A DNA stretch of 64,000 bases, from contig OZ251449.1 of NCBI GenBank assembly GCA_965242505.1, forward strand, positions 2,604,001 to 2,668,000. Reading direction: 5' to 3'. Positions 1-9,710 of this stretch are shown here, one piece after another (within the stretch, counting starts at the first letter, position 1; each line of letters begins with the position of its first letter). This DNA comes from UBA2966 sp965242505. Lineage in GTDB: Bacteria; Pseudomonadota; Alphaproteobacteria; UBA2966. Under the pieces are notes generated by a model. It was not told the DNA's origin. It worked only from the letters and a program-made list of their open reading frames with translations, and made no database searches. The translations under genes were made by a program, and so were the position numbers.

Positions 1-3000
1 GATTCCGCCCGACCGCAAGGCTCATCCGGCGGCGCGAAGCGGCCAGCCGCCGCGCGCATCGATGGCTTGGTCGATGCGCGCCATGGCGCAGGGCGTTTCG
101 GCGAGGGCGGCGCAGATTCGGCGATAGCGCGCGATGTCTTCGAACGAGAGGAACCGCCCCTTGCGGTCCTTCAGCCATTTCTCCGCCGGGCGGTAGCCGC
201 CGATGGCGAAGGCCCAGACGTCCGGCGACACGCCCTCGAAGTACTGGCCGCCGTTGATCCATACCCGGCCCGGGACGCCGCCGCTCGGCGGGGCGTAGCG
301 GACCTTGTCGATGCGGTTGTCGCCCGCGTCCGGAAAGGCGGGCGCGTCTTCGCCCTCGGCCTCCATCAGGTGCAGGGCGGCGAGGCGCCGGCCCAGGCCG
401 ACCAGTTCGGCGAACAGCGCGCGATCGTCCGTGAGCGGCGCGCGCGGGAAATCCGACTTCAGGAAATCCGCGTACCGGCGGCGGTATTCCGGGCTGTGGA
501 GCACCGCATAGATGTAGTGAAACACGTCCTCCGGCCCGAAGACGGATTCGAGGTCGCCCGCGCCGTCGGGGATGAAGTCGAGACCGAGCGCCGCGCGCAT
601 CGATTCGACGAAGCCTGGGTCGAGATTGGCCGCGCGCATCTTTCCGAAGCAATCCGTCGCATAGGTGTAGAGGGGAAAGAGGGAATTCGAGTCGTAGGCG
701 TCCAGGGACTTGTTACCAGTGACGGTTTTTGCCGCGAATGCGTTCCATTGTCCCCGACCTTGCCGCGTCGTGACGATGCCGACGTTCGGCCCTCTCAACA
801 TATGGCGCATGACGTTCGGCCGCGGCATACAGATGAATCCGCGGCTACGGCCGGTGTAACAGGTGAAGCGCGTATCGAACGGGCGATACAGTATGGGTAC
901 CGGACTCCACTGCCCTCCGGGGATTCCGCGGACGTCCCGTTGCGCGTCCTCGACCTTCCAATCGCGAACGTCCCTGCCCAACCGATAAAACGCTCTCGCG
1001 TCTTCGGGGTCCCGAGAGGCGAAGTCCTCCACGACGCGACGCATGTCATCCGCCGTCCACTGGATCGCCAGCCTGTCGCGCGCCGTCACGATCCCGATCG
1101 AATTGACGGGAAAGACGTCGGTAAGAGCCGGGTACGTTTCGTACTCCTCGCGCAACGCCTCGTCGCGCGGCGCGAACAGATAGAGCGGCGGCATGGGCGC
1201 GAGCTCCGTCCACGACGTCGTCCCCACGTCGTTGGCGGAGAGCCATCCGTACTTGCCGCCGTCCGGCCCGGCCTCGCGTTCGCCCCACAGATCGGCATGG
1301 AACACCCGCGCCGATCCGTCATCGCTGTCCGCCCTCTTGACGAACAGGCCGATGGCAACGCCCTTCTGGATGTCGAACACGTTCTCGTTCCTGCCGCCGT
1401 CCGGCGCGCGCTCCCTCTTCATGGCGTCGCCGTGCAGGTCGAGCAGGTAGATCTCGTCGAAAGCTTCCATCAGACTCTTCCGCATCCCGCGAAAGGTCGG
1501 GTTGTCGAGATAACCGTGATTGGTGACGAAGCCGAGCACGCCTTCGCCGGTGCTCTCGATCCGCCACTGCGCGAAGCGGATGAACTTGACGTAATCGTCG
1601 TACAGCCACTTCAGGTTCTTTTCGCAGAGCGGTTCGCCGTCCACCTCGAAATAGCTGCCGGTCCTGGCCGCGCCGTCCCTGCCTTGCAGCAGAGCCTTGA
1701 TCCACGCGCCCTCGTTGGCGGATTCGCCGCGATAGGGCGGGTTGCCGATCACGACCATCACCGGCTTTTCGCGCTTCACCGCATCCGCATCCGCAGCCTC
1801 ACGAGCGACCTCATGGGCGAACAGCGCGCCGGCGGTCCCCTCGTGCGCCTCTTCAAGCGCGTTGGTGAGAAAGACGCCGAGCCGCTGGCCGTCCGGCATC
1901 CTGAAACCCGCGTCCGTCCCGCCGATCTCGAGAGCCAGCTTCAGATGGCAGATGGCGTAGGGCGCCATCAGCAACTCGAACCCGAACAGGCGCGGCAACA
2001 GGTGGTCCCGCACGTAGTCCGGCCACGCGCCGCCGAGGCCCTTGCCCTCGATCGTCTCGCGGACCGTGGCGACGGCCTCGCGCAGGAACGTGCCCGTGCC
2101 CGCAGCCGGGTCGAGGATCAGCACCCGCGGACTCGCCGTCGGCTGCCCTTCGGGGTCGCGCTCGTCGATCGTCGCGGTGTCGGCAAGCCCGTCCGCCAAG
2201 CCGAACCTCTCGCGGAGCAGGCGATCCACGCTCGCCACGATGTAGGAGACCACAGGCTCGGGCGTGTAGTAGACGCCGCGCGCCGCACGCCGTTTCGGGT
2301 CGTAGGCGGCCAGAAAGTCCTCGTAGAAATGCACCACCGGGTCTTCGCGGCGGGTGCGGCGACCGAAATCGGCGAGGATCTCCGCCATGTCGGCCCGGTC
2401 GAGCAGGCGCGCCAGATCGTCCACGATCCAGGCCAGGCGCGAATCGACGCCGGGGCCGGCGATATGGCCGAAGACCTCACGCAGGAACGGCGTCGTCTCG
2501 GCGAAAACGGCGGACCGGCGTGTGAACGGCCCGCTCTTCGGATCGTGCAGGCAGCGGGCCGCGAACAGGCCGTAGGCGGCGGTCTGCGCTTGCAGGTCGG
2601 CGAACTCATCGGCCGGCAACTGCAGGAACAACACGTCGCGATAGGCGGCCAGCAAGTCACTCAGGGGTCCCGACTGGCCTTCCCACTCCAAAATGCGTTC
2701 GACGCCATCGCGCAACAGCCGCGTCTTGGCCGCCATGCGCTCCGCGAGTTCACGGGACTGGCCGATGGACGGCGTATCGGCGGCGAGGAACGCTTGGAAC
2801 AGCCCGGTAACCTGGCCCAAACCCTCCCGGTTCGCCACGATTTTGCCGCGGCGGTCGAACCGGCCCAGTCGCGCGGTCTCGCGCAACTCGCCGTCGGCGT
2901 ACCAGCGAAACTCGAGATAGTCCGTCAGGATCAGATTGGGCAGAGCGGTCCGGTAGCGCTTCAGTTGTTCGTCGCGCTCGTCTTGGTTCAGGTCGGCTCC

Positions 3001-3380
3001 GACGTCCTTGCATTCGATATGGCCGACCGGAACGCCGCGCCGCTCGACGATGAAGTCGGGCGCGCCGCACGCGACGCGCGACGGCTCGTTGAGGGCGTGA
3101 ACGCCGGCGCCGCCCAACTCCTGCGCGAGCGTCCGAAGCGCCGGACGGTAGCTGTGCTCGGTCGCCTGCCCGGTGGCGCGCGTTCGCTCCAACTCCCGGC
3201 GGTAATCGCGAAGCGCGCCCGCCGCGTCCCGGTCCGTCATTTGGGCGTCTCTCAGGTCGCGCCGCGGGAGGCTCGCGCCCACCGCGGTTCGGCGGGGCGG
3301 GCCTCGACGGCCGCCATCGGTTTCGCGTTCGCTCCGTTCATCCTGCATGTTGTCGCCGAGTTCGCCCCGACGTGCAAGGT
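1..3380. repeat. Tandem direct repeat, unit 1 (restriction-modification copy 1)
   Basis: The first ~3.4 kb of the window is repeated almost base for base in the next ~3.4 kb. The segment that follows the stop codon of the enzyme gene at the window edge reappears at about 3382, and the upstream leader at 3241-3380 reappears at 6633-6773. The unit holds one complete enzyme gene and its leader. Since the window begins inside the repeat, the true left boundary, or a further copy, may lie outside. Confidence 0.85.
22..3240 (-). CDS. Single-chain restriction-modification enzyme (type IIG / type ISP-like), copy 1
   Basis: This protein of about 1072 aa should both cleave and N6-adenine-methylate DNA. 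The N-terminus has a PD-(D/E)XK nuclease core (PD at residues 61-62, ECK at 76-78). The middle has an amino-methyltransferase with motif X around YYTPEPV, motif I DPAAGTGTF near residue 377 and catalytic NPPY near 500. The C-terminal third is the likely target-recognition region, resembling the type ISP C-terminal specificity domain. No helicase domain is visible, so it is not a full type ISP translocase. The frame stays open upstream, but homology with copy 2 begins at MTDRDAAG, so I chose that ATG. The copies are nearly identical except for patches such as residues ~697-713 and ~812-854, which suggests different specificities. Confidence 0.88.
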   Translation of the reverse strand: MTDRDAAGALRDYRRELERTRATGQATEHSYRPALRTLAQELGGAGVHALNEPSRVACGAPDFIVERRGVPVGHIECKDVGADLNQDERDEQLKRYRTALPNLILTDYLEFRWYADGELRETARLGRFDRRGKIVANREGLGQVTGLFQAFLAADTPSIGQSRELAERMAAKTRLLRDGVERILEWEGQSGPLSDLLAAYRDVLFLQLPADEFADLQAQTAAYGLFAARCLHDPKSGPFTRRSAVFAETTPFLREVFGHIAGPGVDSRLAWIVDDLARLLDRADMAEILADFGRRTRREDPVVHFYEDFLAAYDPKRRAARGVYYTPEPVVSYIVASVDRLLRERFGLADGLADTATIDERDPEGQPTASPRVLILDPAAGTGTFLREAVATVRETIEGKGLGGAWPDYVRDHLLPRLFGFELLMAPYAICHLKLALEIGGTDAGFRMPDGQRLGVFLTNALEEAHEGTAGALFAHEVAREAADADAVKREKPVMVVIGNPPYRGESANEGAWIKALLQGRDGAARTGSYFEVDGEPLCEKNLKWLYDDYVKFIRFAQWRIESTGEGVLGFVTNHGYLDNPTFRGMRKSLMEAFDEIYLLDLHGDAMKRERAPDGGRNENVFDIQKGVAIGLFVKRADSDDGSARVFHADLWGEREAGPDGGKYGWLSANDVGTTSWTELAPMPPLYLFAPRDEALREEYETYPALTDVFPVNSIGIVTARDRLAIQWTADDMRRVVEDFASRDPEDARAFYRLGRDVRDWKVEDAQRDVRGIPGGQWSPVPILYRPFDTRFTCYTGRSRGFICMPRPNVMRHMLRGPNVGIVTTRQGRGQWNAFAAKTVTGNKSLDAYDSNSLFPLYTYATDCFGKMRAANLDPGFVESMRAALGLDFIPDGAGDLESVFGPEDVFHYIYAVLHSPEYRRRYADFLKSDFPRAPLTDDRALFAELVGLGRRLAALHLMEAEGEDAPAFPDAGDNRIDKVRYAPPSGGVPGRVWINGGQYFEGVSPDVWAFAIGGYRPAEKWLKDRKGRFLSFEDIARYRRICAALAETPCAMARIDQAIDARGGWPLRAAG

Positions 3381-6300
3381 CGGCATTCCGCCCGACCGCA
3401 AGGCTCATCCGGCGGCGCGAAGCGGCCAGCCGCCGCGCGCGTCGATGGCCTGGTCGATGCGCGCCATGATCCGCGGTGTTTCGGCGAGGGCGGCGCAGAT
3501 TCGGCGATAGCGCGCGACGTCGTCGAACGAGAGGAGACGCCCCTTGCGGTCCTTCAGCCATTTCTCCGCCGGGCGGTAGCCGCCGACGGCGAAGGCCCAG
3601 ACGTCCGGCGACACGCCCTCGAAGTACTGGCCGCCGTTGATCCATACCCGGCCCGGGACGCCGCCGCTCGGCGGGGCGTAGCGGACCTTGTCGACGCGGT
3701 TGTCGCCCGCGCCCGGAAAGGCGGGCGCGTCTTCGCCCTCGGCCTCCATCAGGTGCAAGGCGGCGAGGCGACGGCCCAGGCCGACCAGTTCGGCGAACAG
3801 CGCGCGATCGCCCGTGAGCGGCGCGCGCGGGAAATCCGACTTCAGGAAATCCGCGTAACGGCGGCGGTATTCCGGGCTGTGGAGCACCGCATAGACGTAG
3901 TGGAACACGTCCTCCGGCCCGAAGACGGCTTCGAGGTCGCCCGCGCCGTCGGGGATGAAGTCGAGACCGAGCGCCGCGCGCATCGATTCGACGAAGCCAG
4001 GGTCGAGATTCGCTGCGCGCGTCTTTCCGAAGCAATCCGTCGCATAGGTGTAGAGGGGGAAGAGGTAATTCACCTCCTTGAGTGAGACCGTGTGATGTTG
4101 GATGAGATGGCTTGAGGCGAACACGTGTTCCCAGCCGTCGGCAATCTCCGTCGACCTTGTCGTCGAGAGACCCAGGTTCGGCCCCGCCAGCATGTGGCGC
4201 ATGACGTTCGGCCGCGGCATACAGATGAATCCGCGGCTACGGCCGGTGTAACAGGTGAAGCGCGTATCGAACGGGCGATACAGTATGGGTACTGGATTCC
4301 ACTGCCCTCCGGGGATTCCGCGGACGTCCCGCTGCGCGTCCTCGACCTTCCAGTCGCGAGCATCCCTGCCCAACCGATAAAACGCTCTCGCATCTTCGGG
4401 GTCGCGGGAGGCGAAGTCCTCCACGACGCGACGCATGTCGTCCGCCGTCCACTGGATCGCCAGCTTGTCGCGCGCCGTAACCACGCCGACGGAGTTGACT
4501 GGAAAAATTTCCGGGAGCTTCCAGTTGTCCTCGTACTCCGCCTTCAACGCCTCGTCGCGCGGCGCGAACAGATAGAGCGGCGGCATGGGCGCGAGTTCCG
4601 TCCACGACGTCGTCTCCACGTCGTTGGCGGAGAGCCATCCGTACTTGCCGCCGTCCGGCCCGGCCTCGCGTTCGCCCCACAGGTCGGCATGGAACACCCT
4701 CGCCGGCTTCCCGTCGGCGCCTCCGCGCTTGACGAACAGGCCGATGACGACGCCCTGCTGAATGTCGAACACGTTCTCGTCCCTGCCGCCGTCCGGCGCG
4801 CGCTCCTTCCTCTTCGCGTTGCCGTGCAGATCAAGCAGGTGGATCTCGTCGAAAGCTTCCATCAGGCTTTGCCGCATCCCGCGAAAGGTCGGGTTGTCGA
4901 GATAGCCGTGATTGGTGACGAAGCCGAGCACGCCTTCGCCGGTGCTCTCGATCCGCCACTGCGCGAAGCGGATGAACTTGACGTAATCGTCGTTCAGCCA
5001 CTTCGGGTTCCTTTCACCGAGCGGTTCGCCGTCCACCTCGAAATAGCCGCTGCTCCCGTCCGCGTCGTTTCGGCCCCGCAACAGGTCGGCGATCCATGCG
5101 CCCTTGTTGGCGGAATGGCCGGAATAGGGCGGGTTGCCGAGCACGACCATCACCGGCTTCTCCCGCTTGACCGCATCCGCGCCAGCGGCCTCCCGGGCGA
5201 TCTCGTGGGCGAACAGCGCACCGGCGGTCCCCTCGTGCGCCTCTTCCAGCGCGTTGGTGAGAAAGACGCCGAGCCGCTGGCCGTCCGGCATCCTGAAACC
5301 TGCGTCCGTCCCGCCGATCTCGAGAGCCAGCTTCAGATGGCAGATGGCGTAGGGCGCCATCAGCAACTCGAACCCGAACAGGCGCGGCAACAGGTGGTCC
5401 CGCACGTAGTCCGGCCATGCGCCGCCGAGGCCCTTGCCCTCGATCGTCGCGCGGACCGTGGCAACGGTCTCGCGCAGGAACGTGCCCGTGCCCGCCGCCG
5501 GGTCGAGGATCAGCACCCGCGGACTCGCCTTCGATTGCCCCTCGGGATCGCGCCCGGCGATCGTTGCGGTGTCGGCAAGCCCGTCCCCCAGACCGAAACT
5601 TGCGCGCAAGATGCGGTCCACGCTGCGCACGATGTAGGAGACCACGGGCTCGGGCGTGTAGTAGACGCCGCGTACCTCGCGCAGTTTCGGGTCGTAGGCG
5701 GCCAGAAAGTCCTCGTAGAAATGCACCACCGGGTCTTCGCGGCGGGTGCGGCGACCGAAATCGGCGAGAATCTCCGCCATGTCGGCCCGGTCGAGCAGGC
5801 GCGCCAGATCGTCCACGATCCAGGCCAAGCGCGAATCGACGCCGGGGCCGGCGATATGGCCGAAGACCTCGCGCAGGAACGGCGTCGTCTCGGCGAAAAC
5901 GGCGGACCGGCGCGTGAACGGCCCATTCTTCGGGTCGTGCAGGCAGCGGGCCGCGAACAGGCCGTAGGCGGCGGTCTGCGCTTGCAGGTCGGCGAACTGA
6001 TCGGCCGACAACCGCGCGATCAACACGTCGCGATAGGCGGCCAGCAAGTCGCGCAGGGGTCCCGATCGGCCTTCCCCCCGCAGGATGCGTTCGACGCCAT
6101 CGCGCAACAGCCGCGCCTTGGCCGCCATGCGCTCCGCGAGTTCACGGGACTGGCCGATGGACGGCGCATCGGCGGTGAAGAACGCCTGGAACAGCCCGGT
6201 AACCTGGCCCAAACCCTCCCGGTTCACCGCGACCCTGCCGCGACGGTCGAACCGGCCCAGTCGCGCGGTCTCGCGCAATTCGCCGTCGGCGTACCAGCGA

Positions 6301-6773
6301 AACCTGAGATAGTCCGTCAGGATCAGATTGGGCAGGGCGGCCCGGTAGCGTTTCAGTTGTTTGCTGCACTCGACACGGTTCAGGTCGGTTCCGACGTCCT
6401 TGCACTCGATATGGCCGACCGGAACGCCGCGCCGCTCGACGATGAAGTCGGGCGCGCCGCACGCGACATGCGAAGGCTCGTTGAGGGCGTGAACGCCGGC
6501 GCCGCCCAACTCCTGCGCGAGCGTCTGAAGCGCCGGACGGTAGCTGTGCTCGGTCGCCTGCCCGGTGGCGCGCGTCCGTTCCAACTCCCGGCGGTAATCG
6601 CGAAGCGCGCCCGCCGCGTCCCGATCCGTCATCGGGCGTCTCTCAGGTCGCGCCGCGGGAGGCTCGCGCCCGCCGCGGTTCGGCGGGGCGGGCCTCGACG
6701 GCCGCCATCGGTTTCGTATCCGGTACGTTCATCCTTCATGTTGTCGCCGAGTTCGCCCCGACATGCAAGGTCG
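3381..6773. repeat. Tandem direct repeat, unit 2 (restriction-modification copy 2)
   Basis: Second unit of the ~3.4 kb direct repeat, in the same orientation as unit 1. Similarity stops just past 6773, where unique sequence leads to the aminotransferase gene. Copy-to-copy differences are mostly scattered single bases plus a few clustered patches, the largest at 4063-4197 (matching 677-805 in unit 1), where unit 2 is 9 bases longer. Confidence 0.85.
3405..6632 (-). CDS. Single-chain restriction-modification enzyme (type IIG / type ISP-like), copy 2
   Basis: A 1075-aa paralogue of the enzyme at 22-3240 with the same architecture: N-terminal PD-(D/E)XK nuclease (PD at 61-62, ECK at 76-78), N6-adenine methyltransferase (DPAAGTGTF at 377-385, NPPY at 500-503) and C-terminal recognition region. 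All catalytic motifs are intact, so both copies could be active. The sharpest difference from copy 1 is at residues ~812-856, flanked on both sides by near-identical sequence; a second patch precedes the shared FPVNS motif. Methylation and cutting on one chain means no separate methylase gene is needed, and none is seen. The ATG follows a weak GAGAG ribosome site within the repeated leader. Confidence 0.9.
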   Translation of the reverse strand: MTDRDAAGALRDYRRELERTRATGQATEHSYRPALQTLAQELGGAGVHALNEPSHVACGAPDFIVERRGVPVGHIECKDVGTDLNRVECSKQLKRYRAALPNLILTDYLRFRWYADGELRETARLGRFDRRGRVAVNREGLGQVTGLFQAFFTADAPSIGQSRELAERMAAKARLLRDGVERILRGEGRSGPLRDLLAAYRDVLIARLSADQFADLQAQTAAYGLFAARCLHDPKNGPFTRRSAVFAETTPFLREVFGHIAGPGVDSRLAWIVDDLARLLDRADMAEILADFGRRTRREDPVVHFYEDFLAAYDPKLREVRGVYYTPEPVVSYIVRSVDRILRASFGLGDGLADTATIAGRDPEGQSKASPRVLILDPAAGTGTFLRETVATVRATIEGKGLGGAWPDYVRDHLLPRLFGFELLMAPYAICHLKLALEIGGTDAGFRMPDGQRLGVFLTNALEEAHEGTAGALFAHEIAREAAGADAVKREKPVMVVLGNPPYSGHSANKGAWIADLLRGRNDADGSSGYFEVDGEPLGERNPKWLNDDYVKFIRFAQWRIESTGEGVLGFVTNHGYLDNPTFRGMRQSLMEAFDEIHLLDLHGNAKRKERAPDGGRDENVFDIQQGVVIGLFVKRGGADGKPARVFHADLWGEREAGPDGGKYGWLSANDVETTSWTELAPMPPLYLFAPRDEALKAEYEDNWKLPEIFPVNSVGVVTARDKLAIQWTADDMRRVVEDFASRDPEDARAFYRLGRDARDWKVEDAQRDVRGIPGGQWNPVPILYRPFDTRFTCYTGRSRGFICMPRPNVMRHMLAGPNLGLSTTRSTEIADGWEHVFASSHLIQHHTVSLKEVNYLFPLYTYATDCFGKTRAANLDPGFVESMRAALGLDFIPDGAGDLEAVFGPEDVFHYVYAVLHSPEYRRRYADFLKSDFPRAPLTGDRALFAELVGLGRRLAALHLMEAEGEDAPAFPGAGDNRVDKVRYAPPSGGVPGRVWINGGQYFEGVSPDVWAFAVGGYRPAEKWLKDRKGRLLSFDDVARYRRICAALAETPRIMARIDQAIDARGGWPLRAAG

Positions 6774-6851
6774 GCGGCATGGGGGGTCGAACCGGTCGGG
6801 GCGGCGTGATAGCGTCCCGGCCATGAAGGGGCTCTCGATCGACGCGGCGCG

Positions 6852-8231
6852 ATGACCGGCCGGCCCAACTCCGCCGCCGCCAGAGACGCGGCGGCGGTGC
6901 TGCATCCGTTCACCGACCTCAAGGCCCACGAGGAAGACGGACCGTTCATCATCGACCACGGCAACGGCGTGCGCGTCACCGACGAGAGCGGCAAGACCTA
7001 TATCGAGGGCATGTCCGGACTGTGGTGCGCGTCGCTCGGTTTCAGCGAGCGCCGCTTGGTCGACGCGGCGGCGCGCCAGATGGCGGAACTGCCCTACAAC
7101 CAGACGTTCCTCGGACGGAGCCACGAAACGGCGATCAATCTCGCCGAGCGCCTTCTCTCCCTGTCGCCGGTTCCCATGTCCAGGATCCTGTTCGCCAGCT
7201 CGGGCTCCGAGGCCAACGACACCGCGGTCAAGCTGGTCTGGTACTACAACAACGCCGAGGGGCGGCCCGAAAGGCGCAAGATCATCGGGCGGCGGAACGG
7301 CTATCACGGGACGACGGTCGCCACGACGAGCCTGAGCGGCATCCCCGACCTGCACCGGGGCTTCAATTTGCCGATCGCCGACGTCCTGCACACCGACTGT
7401 CCGCATCACTACCGCTTCGCGCGCCCCGGCGAGACCGAGGAGGAGTTCGCGGACCGCCTCGCCGCCAATCTGGAGAGGCTGATCCTCGACGAGGGCCCGG
7501 AGACCGTGGCCGCCTTCATCGCCGAGCCGGTGATGGGGGTCGGCGGCGTCATCGTGCCGCCGCGGACCTATTTCGAGAGGATGCAGGCCGTGCTGCGCGA
7601 GTACGGCGTGCTGTTCATCGTCGACGAGGTCATCTGCGGCTTCGGACGGACGGGGAACATGTTCGGCAGCGAGACCTTCGGCCTCCGGCCCGACCTCATG
7701 TGCTGCGCCAAGGCGCTGTCGTCCGCCTACCTGCCGATCTCGGCGACCTTCATCTCCGAGCCGATCTACCGAGCGATGGTGGCGGAGAGCGAGAAGATCG
7801 GCGTGTTCGGCCACGGATACACCTACTCCGGCCATCCGGTCGCGGCGGCCGTGGCCCTCGAGGCGCTCGACATCTACGAGGAGCGCGACGTCGTGGGCCA
7901 CGTGCGGGCCGTCGCTCCGCGCTTCCAGGAGGTATTCCGGTCGCTCGCCGACCGCCCGCTGGTGGGGGAGGCCCGAGGCGTGGGGCTGATGGCCGGCGTC
8001 GAACTGGTCGCCGACAAGACCGCCAAGCGGCCCTTCGACCCGGCGCTCAAGGTCGGCGCCTACCTGGCGTCGCGGGCCCGCGAACACGGGTTGATCGTGC
8101 GGGCGCTCGGCGACACCGTGGTCTGCGCTCCGCCGTTGATCATCGCCGAAGACGAGATCGACGAGCTCGGCGCGCGCTTCCACCGCGCGCTGGCGGACAC
8201 GGAGGCGCGGTTCCTCGGGGATACGGCGTAG
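6852..8231 (+). CDS. Class III (omega) aminotransferase, PLP-dependent
   Basis: A 459-aa fold-type I PLP enzyme of the class III family, which moves an amino group from an amine or omega-amino acid to pyruvate or another keto acid. Visible landmarks are the GSEAND phosphate-binding loop (~118-123), YHG near 151, the PLP-ring aspartate in IVDEV (~258) and the Schiff-base lysine in CCAKALSS (K287). Length is typical of beta-alanine, putrescine or taurine:pyruvate aminotransferases; I cannot fix the substrate. The next gene is an amidase, so the pair may have acted in use of a nitrogen compound. A ten-codon frame at 6823-6855 ends in an ATGA overlap with this start and may couple its translation. 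Confidence 0.9.
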   Translation: MTGRPNSAAARDAAAVLHPFTDLKAHEEDGPFIIDHGNGVRVTDESGKTYIEGMSGLWCASLGFSERRLVDAAARQMAELPYNQTFLGRSHETAINLAERLLSLSPVPMSRILFASSGSEANDTAVKLVWYYNNAEGRPERRKIIGRRNGYHGTTVATTSLSGIPDLHRGFNLPIADVLHTDCPHHYRFARPGETEEEFADRLAANLERLILDEGPETVAAFIAEPVMGVGGVIVPPRTYFERMQAVLREYGVLFIVDEVICGFGRTGNMFGSETFGLRPDLMCCAKALSSAYLPISATFISEPIYRAMVAESEKIGVFGHGYTYSGHPVAAAVALEALDIYEERDVVGHVRAVAPRFQEVFRSLADRPLVGEARGVGLMAGVELVADKTAKRPFDPALKVGAYLASRAREHGLIVRALGDTVVCAPPLIIAEDEIDELGARFHRALADTEARFLGDTA

Positions 8232-8246
8232 GACGGGGCGTGTTCG

Positions 8247-9642
8247 ATGACCGGCGATCTCGCGTCGATGTCGGCGGTGGAGCTGGTCTCCCGCTACCGC
8301 CGCAAGACGTTGTCGCCGGTCGAGGCGGTCGAAGCGGCGCTTGAGCGGATCGACCGGTGCGACGGCGCCGTCAACGCCTTCCGCCATCTCGATCCCGATT
8401 CGGCGCTCGCGTCGGCGCGCGAATCGGAGGCGCGCTGGCGGGCGGGAACTCCCGCCGGCCTCGTCGACGGCGTGCCCACGACGATCAAGGACGCGCTTCT
8501 GACGAAGGGCTGGCCGACCCGGCGCGGCTCGCGCACCGGTTCGGCCGATGGTCCCTGGGACGAGGACGGCGCGCCTGCGGGCCCACGGCGCGGTGCTGAT
8601 CGGCAAGACGACGACCCCGGAGTTCGGCTGGAAGGGCGTCACCGACAGCCCGCTCACCGGCGTCACGCGGAACCCGTGGAACCTGGAACGGACGCCGGGC
8701 GGTTCCAGCGGCGGCGCCTCGGCGGCCTGCGCGCTCGGGATGGGGGCGCTGCACGTGGGCACCGACGGCGCCGGCTCGATCCGCATTCCGGCGGCCTTCA
8801 CCGGCATCTATGGCCTCAAGCCCACGTTCGGGCGCGTGCCCATCTATCCGATGAACATGCCGGGCGCGATCATCCATCACGGACCGATGACGCGAACCGT
8901 GGGCGACGCGGCGCTGATGCTCAACGTCATCGCCGAGCCCGACCCTCGGGACTGGACGGCCCTTCCTTACGATGCCCGCGACTGGCGGACGGGGATCGAG
9001 GATGGCGTCAGGGGCCTCCGCATCGCCTATTCGCGCGATTTCGGTTACGCGGACGTGGACCCCGAGGTCGCCGGCCTCGTCGAGAAGGCGGTGGACGTAT
9101 TCGCCGATCTGGGCGCCGTCGTCGAAGAGGCCGACCCCGGGTTCGAGGACCCGCGCGAGGCTTTCGGCGCATATTATTTCCTGCGCTTCCGGCCCCTCGT
9201 CGATGCGATGGACGACGAACAGCGCGCGCTCATGGACCCGGGGCTGGTGCGATCGGTCGAGGAATACCGGGACAGGGGCGTCGCCGAGTCGCTGGCCGCC
9301 GATGCGGCGCGTCTGATGCTGGGGCGGCGCATGAACCTGTTTCACCAGACCTATGACCTGCTGGTCTCGCCGCAGATGCCGCTCACCGCCTTCGAGGCGG
9401 GGGCCGAGGCGCCGGCCGGCCGCGGCATGAAGAACTGGATGGACTGGAGTCCGTTCACCTATCCATTCAACTTCACGCAAGCGCCGGCGGCGAGCGCGCC
9501 CTGCGGGATCACCGGCGAGGGCCTGCCGGCGGCGATGCAGATCGCCGGGCCGCGGTATCGGGAGGACCTAGTGCTGCGCGCAAGCCGCGCCTACGAGTCG
9601 GCCCGCCCGTTCGTCATGCCGAAACCGCCGGAGGACGGCTGA
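8247..9642 (+). pseudogene. Amidase (amidase signature family), frameshifted
   Basis: The two halves of an amidase lie in different frames. Frame one starts at ATG 8247 and carries the catalytic lysine in GVPTTIKD. Frame two, from about 8572 to the stop at 9642, carries GGSSGGASAA and GTDGAGSIRIPA with the two catalytic serines. The break sits at 8566-8572, after the family motif PWDED. Homologues usually have about five more residues there before RLRAHGAVL, and only 4 bases stand where about 15 are expected, so I infer an 11-base deletion in a GC-rich tract. Neither fragment keeps a whole Ser-cisSer-Lys triad. Either the gene is dead or this is a sequence error. Confidence 0.82.
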
Positions 9643-9710
9643 CTGCGATCAAGGCCGACGGTCCGACGGCGTCGGCGAACGGCTCGAATTTCAGATCAGA
9701 ACACTTCCGA

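Noticed and set aside
67..3510. Very long open frame on the + strand opposite restriction enzyme copy 1 (similar ones at 4125-6809, 13798-17661 and 32495-34660)
   Set aside because: Antisense shadows of high-GC genes. Composition is rich in Arg/Ala/Gly/Pro, no domain can be read, and the opposite strand has clear conserved proteins.
3241..4035. N-terminal extension of restriction enzyme copy 1 by ~265 residues
   Set aside because: The extra residues are coded by the leader and by the out-of-frame end of copy 2. Copy 2 shows that the protein starts at MTDRDAAG.
8247..9642. Programmed ribosomal frameshift in the amidase
   Set aside because: No slippery run or stimulatory structure at the break, and residues expected from the family are missing, so a deletion is simpler.
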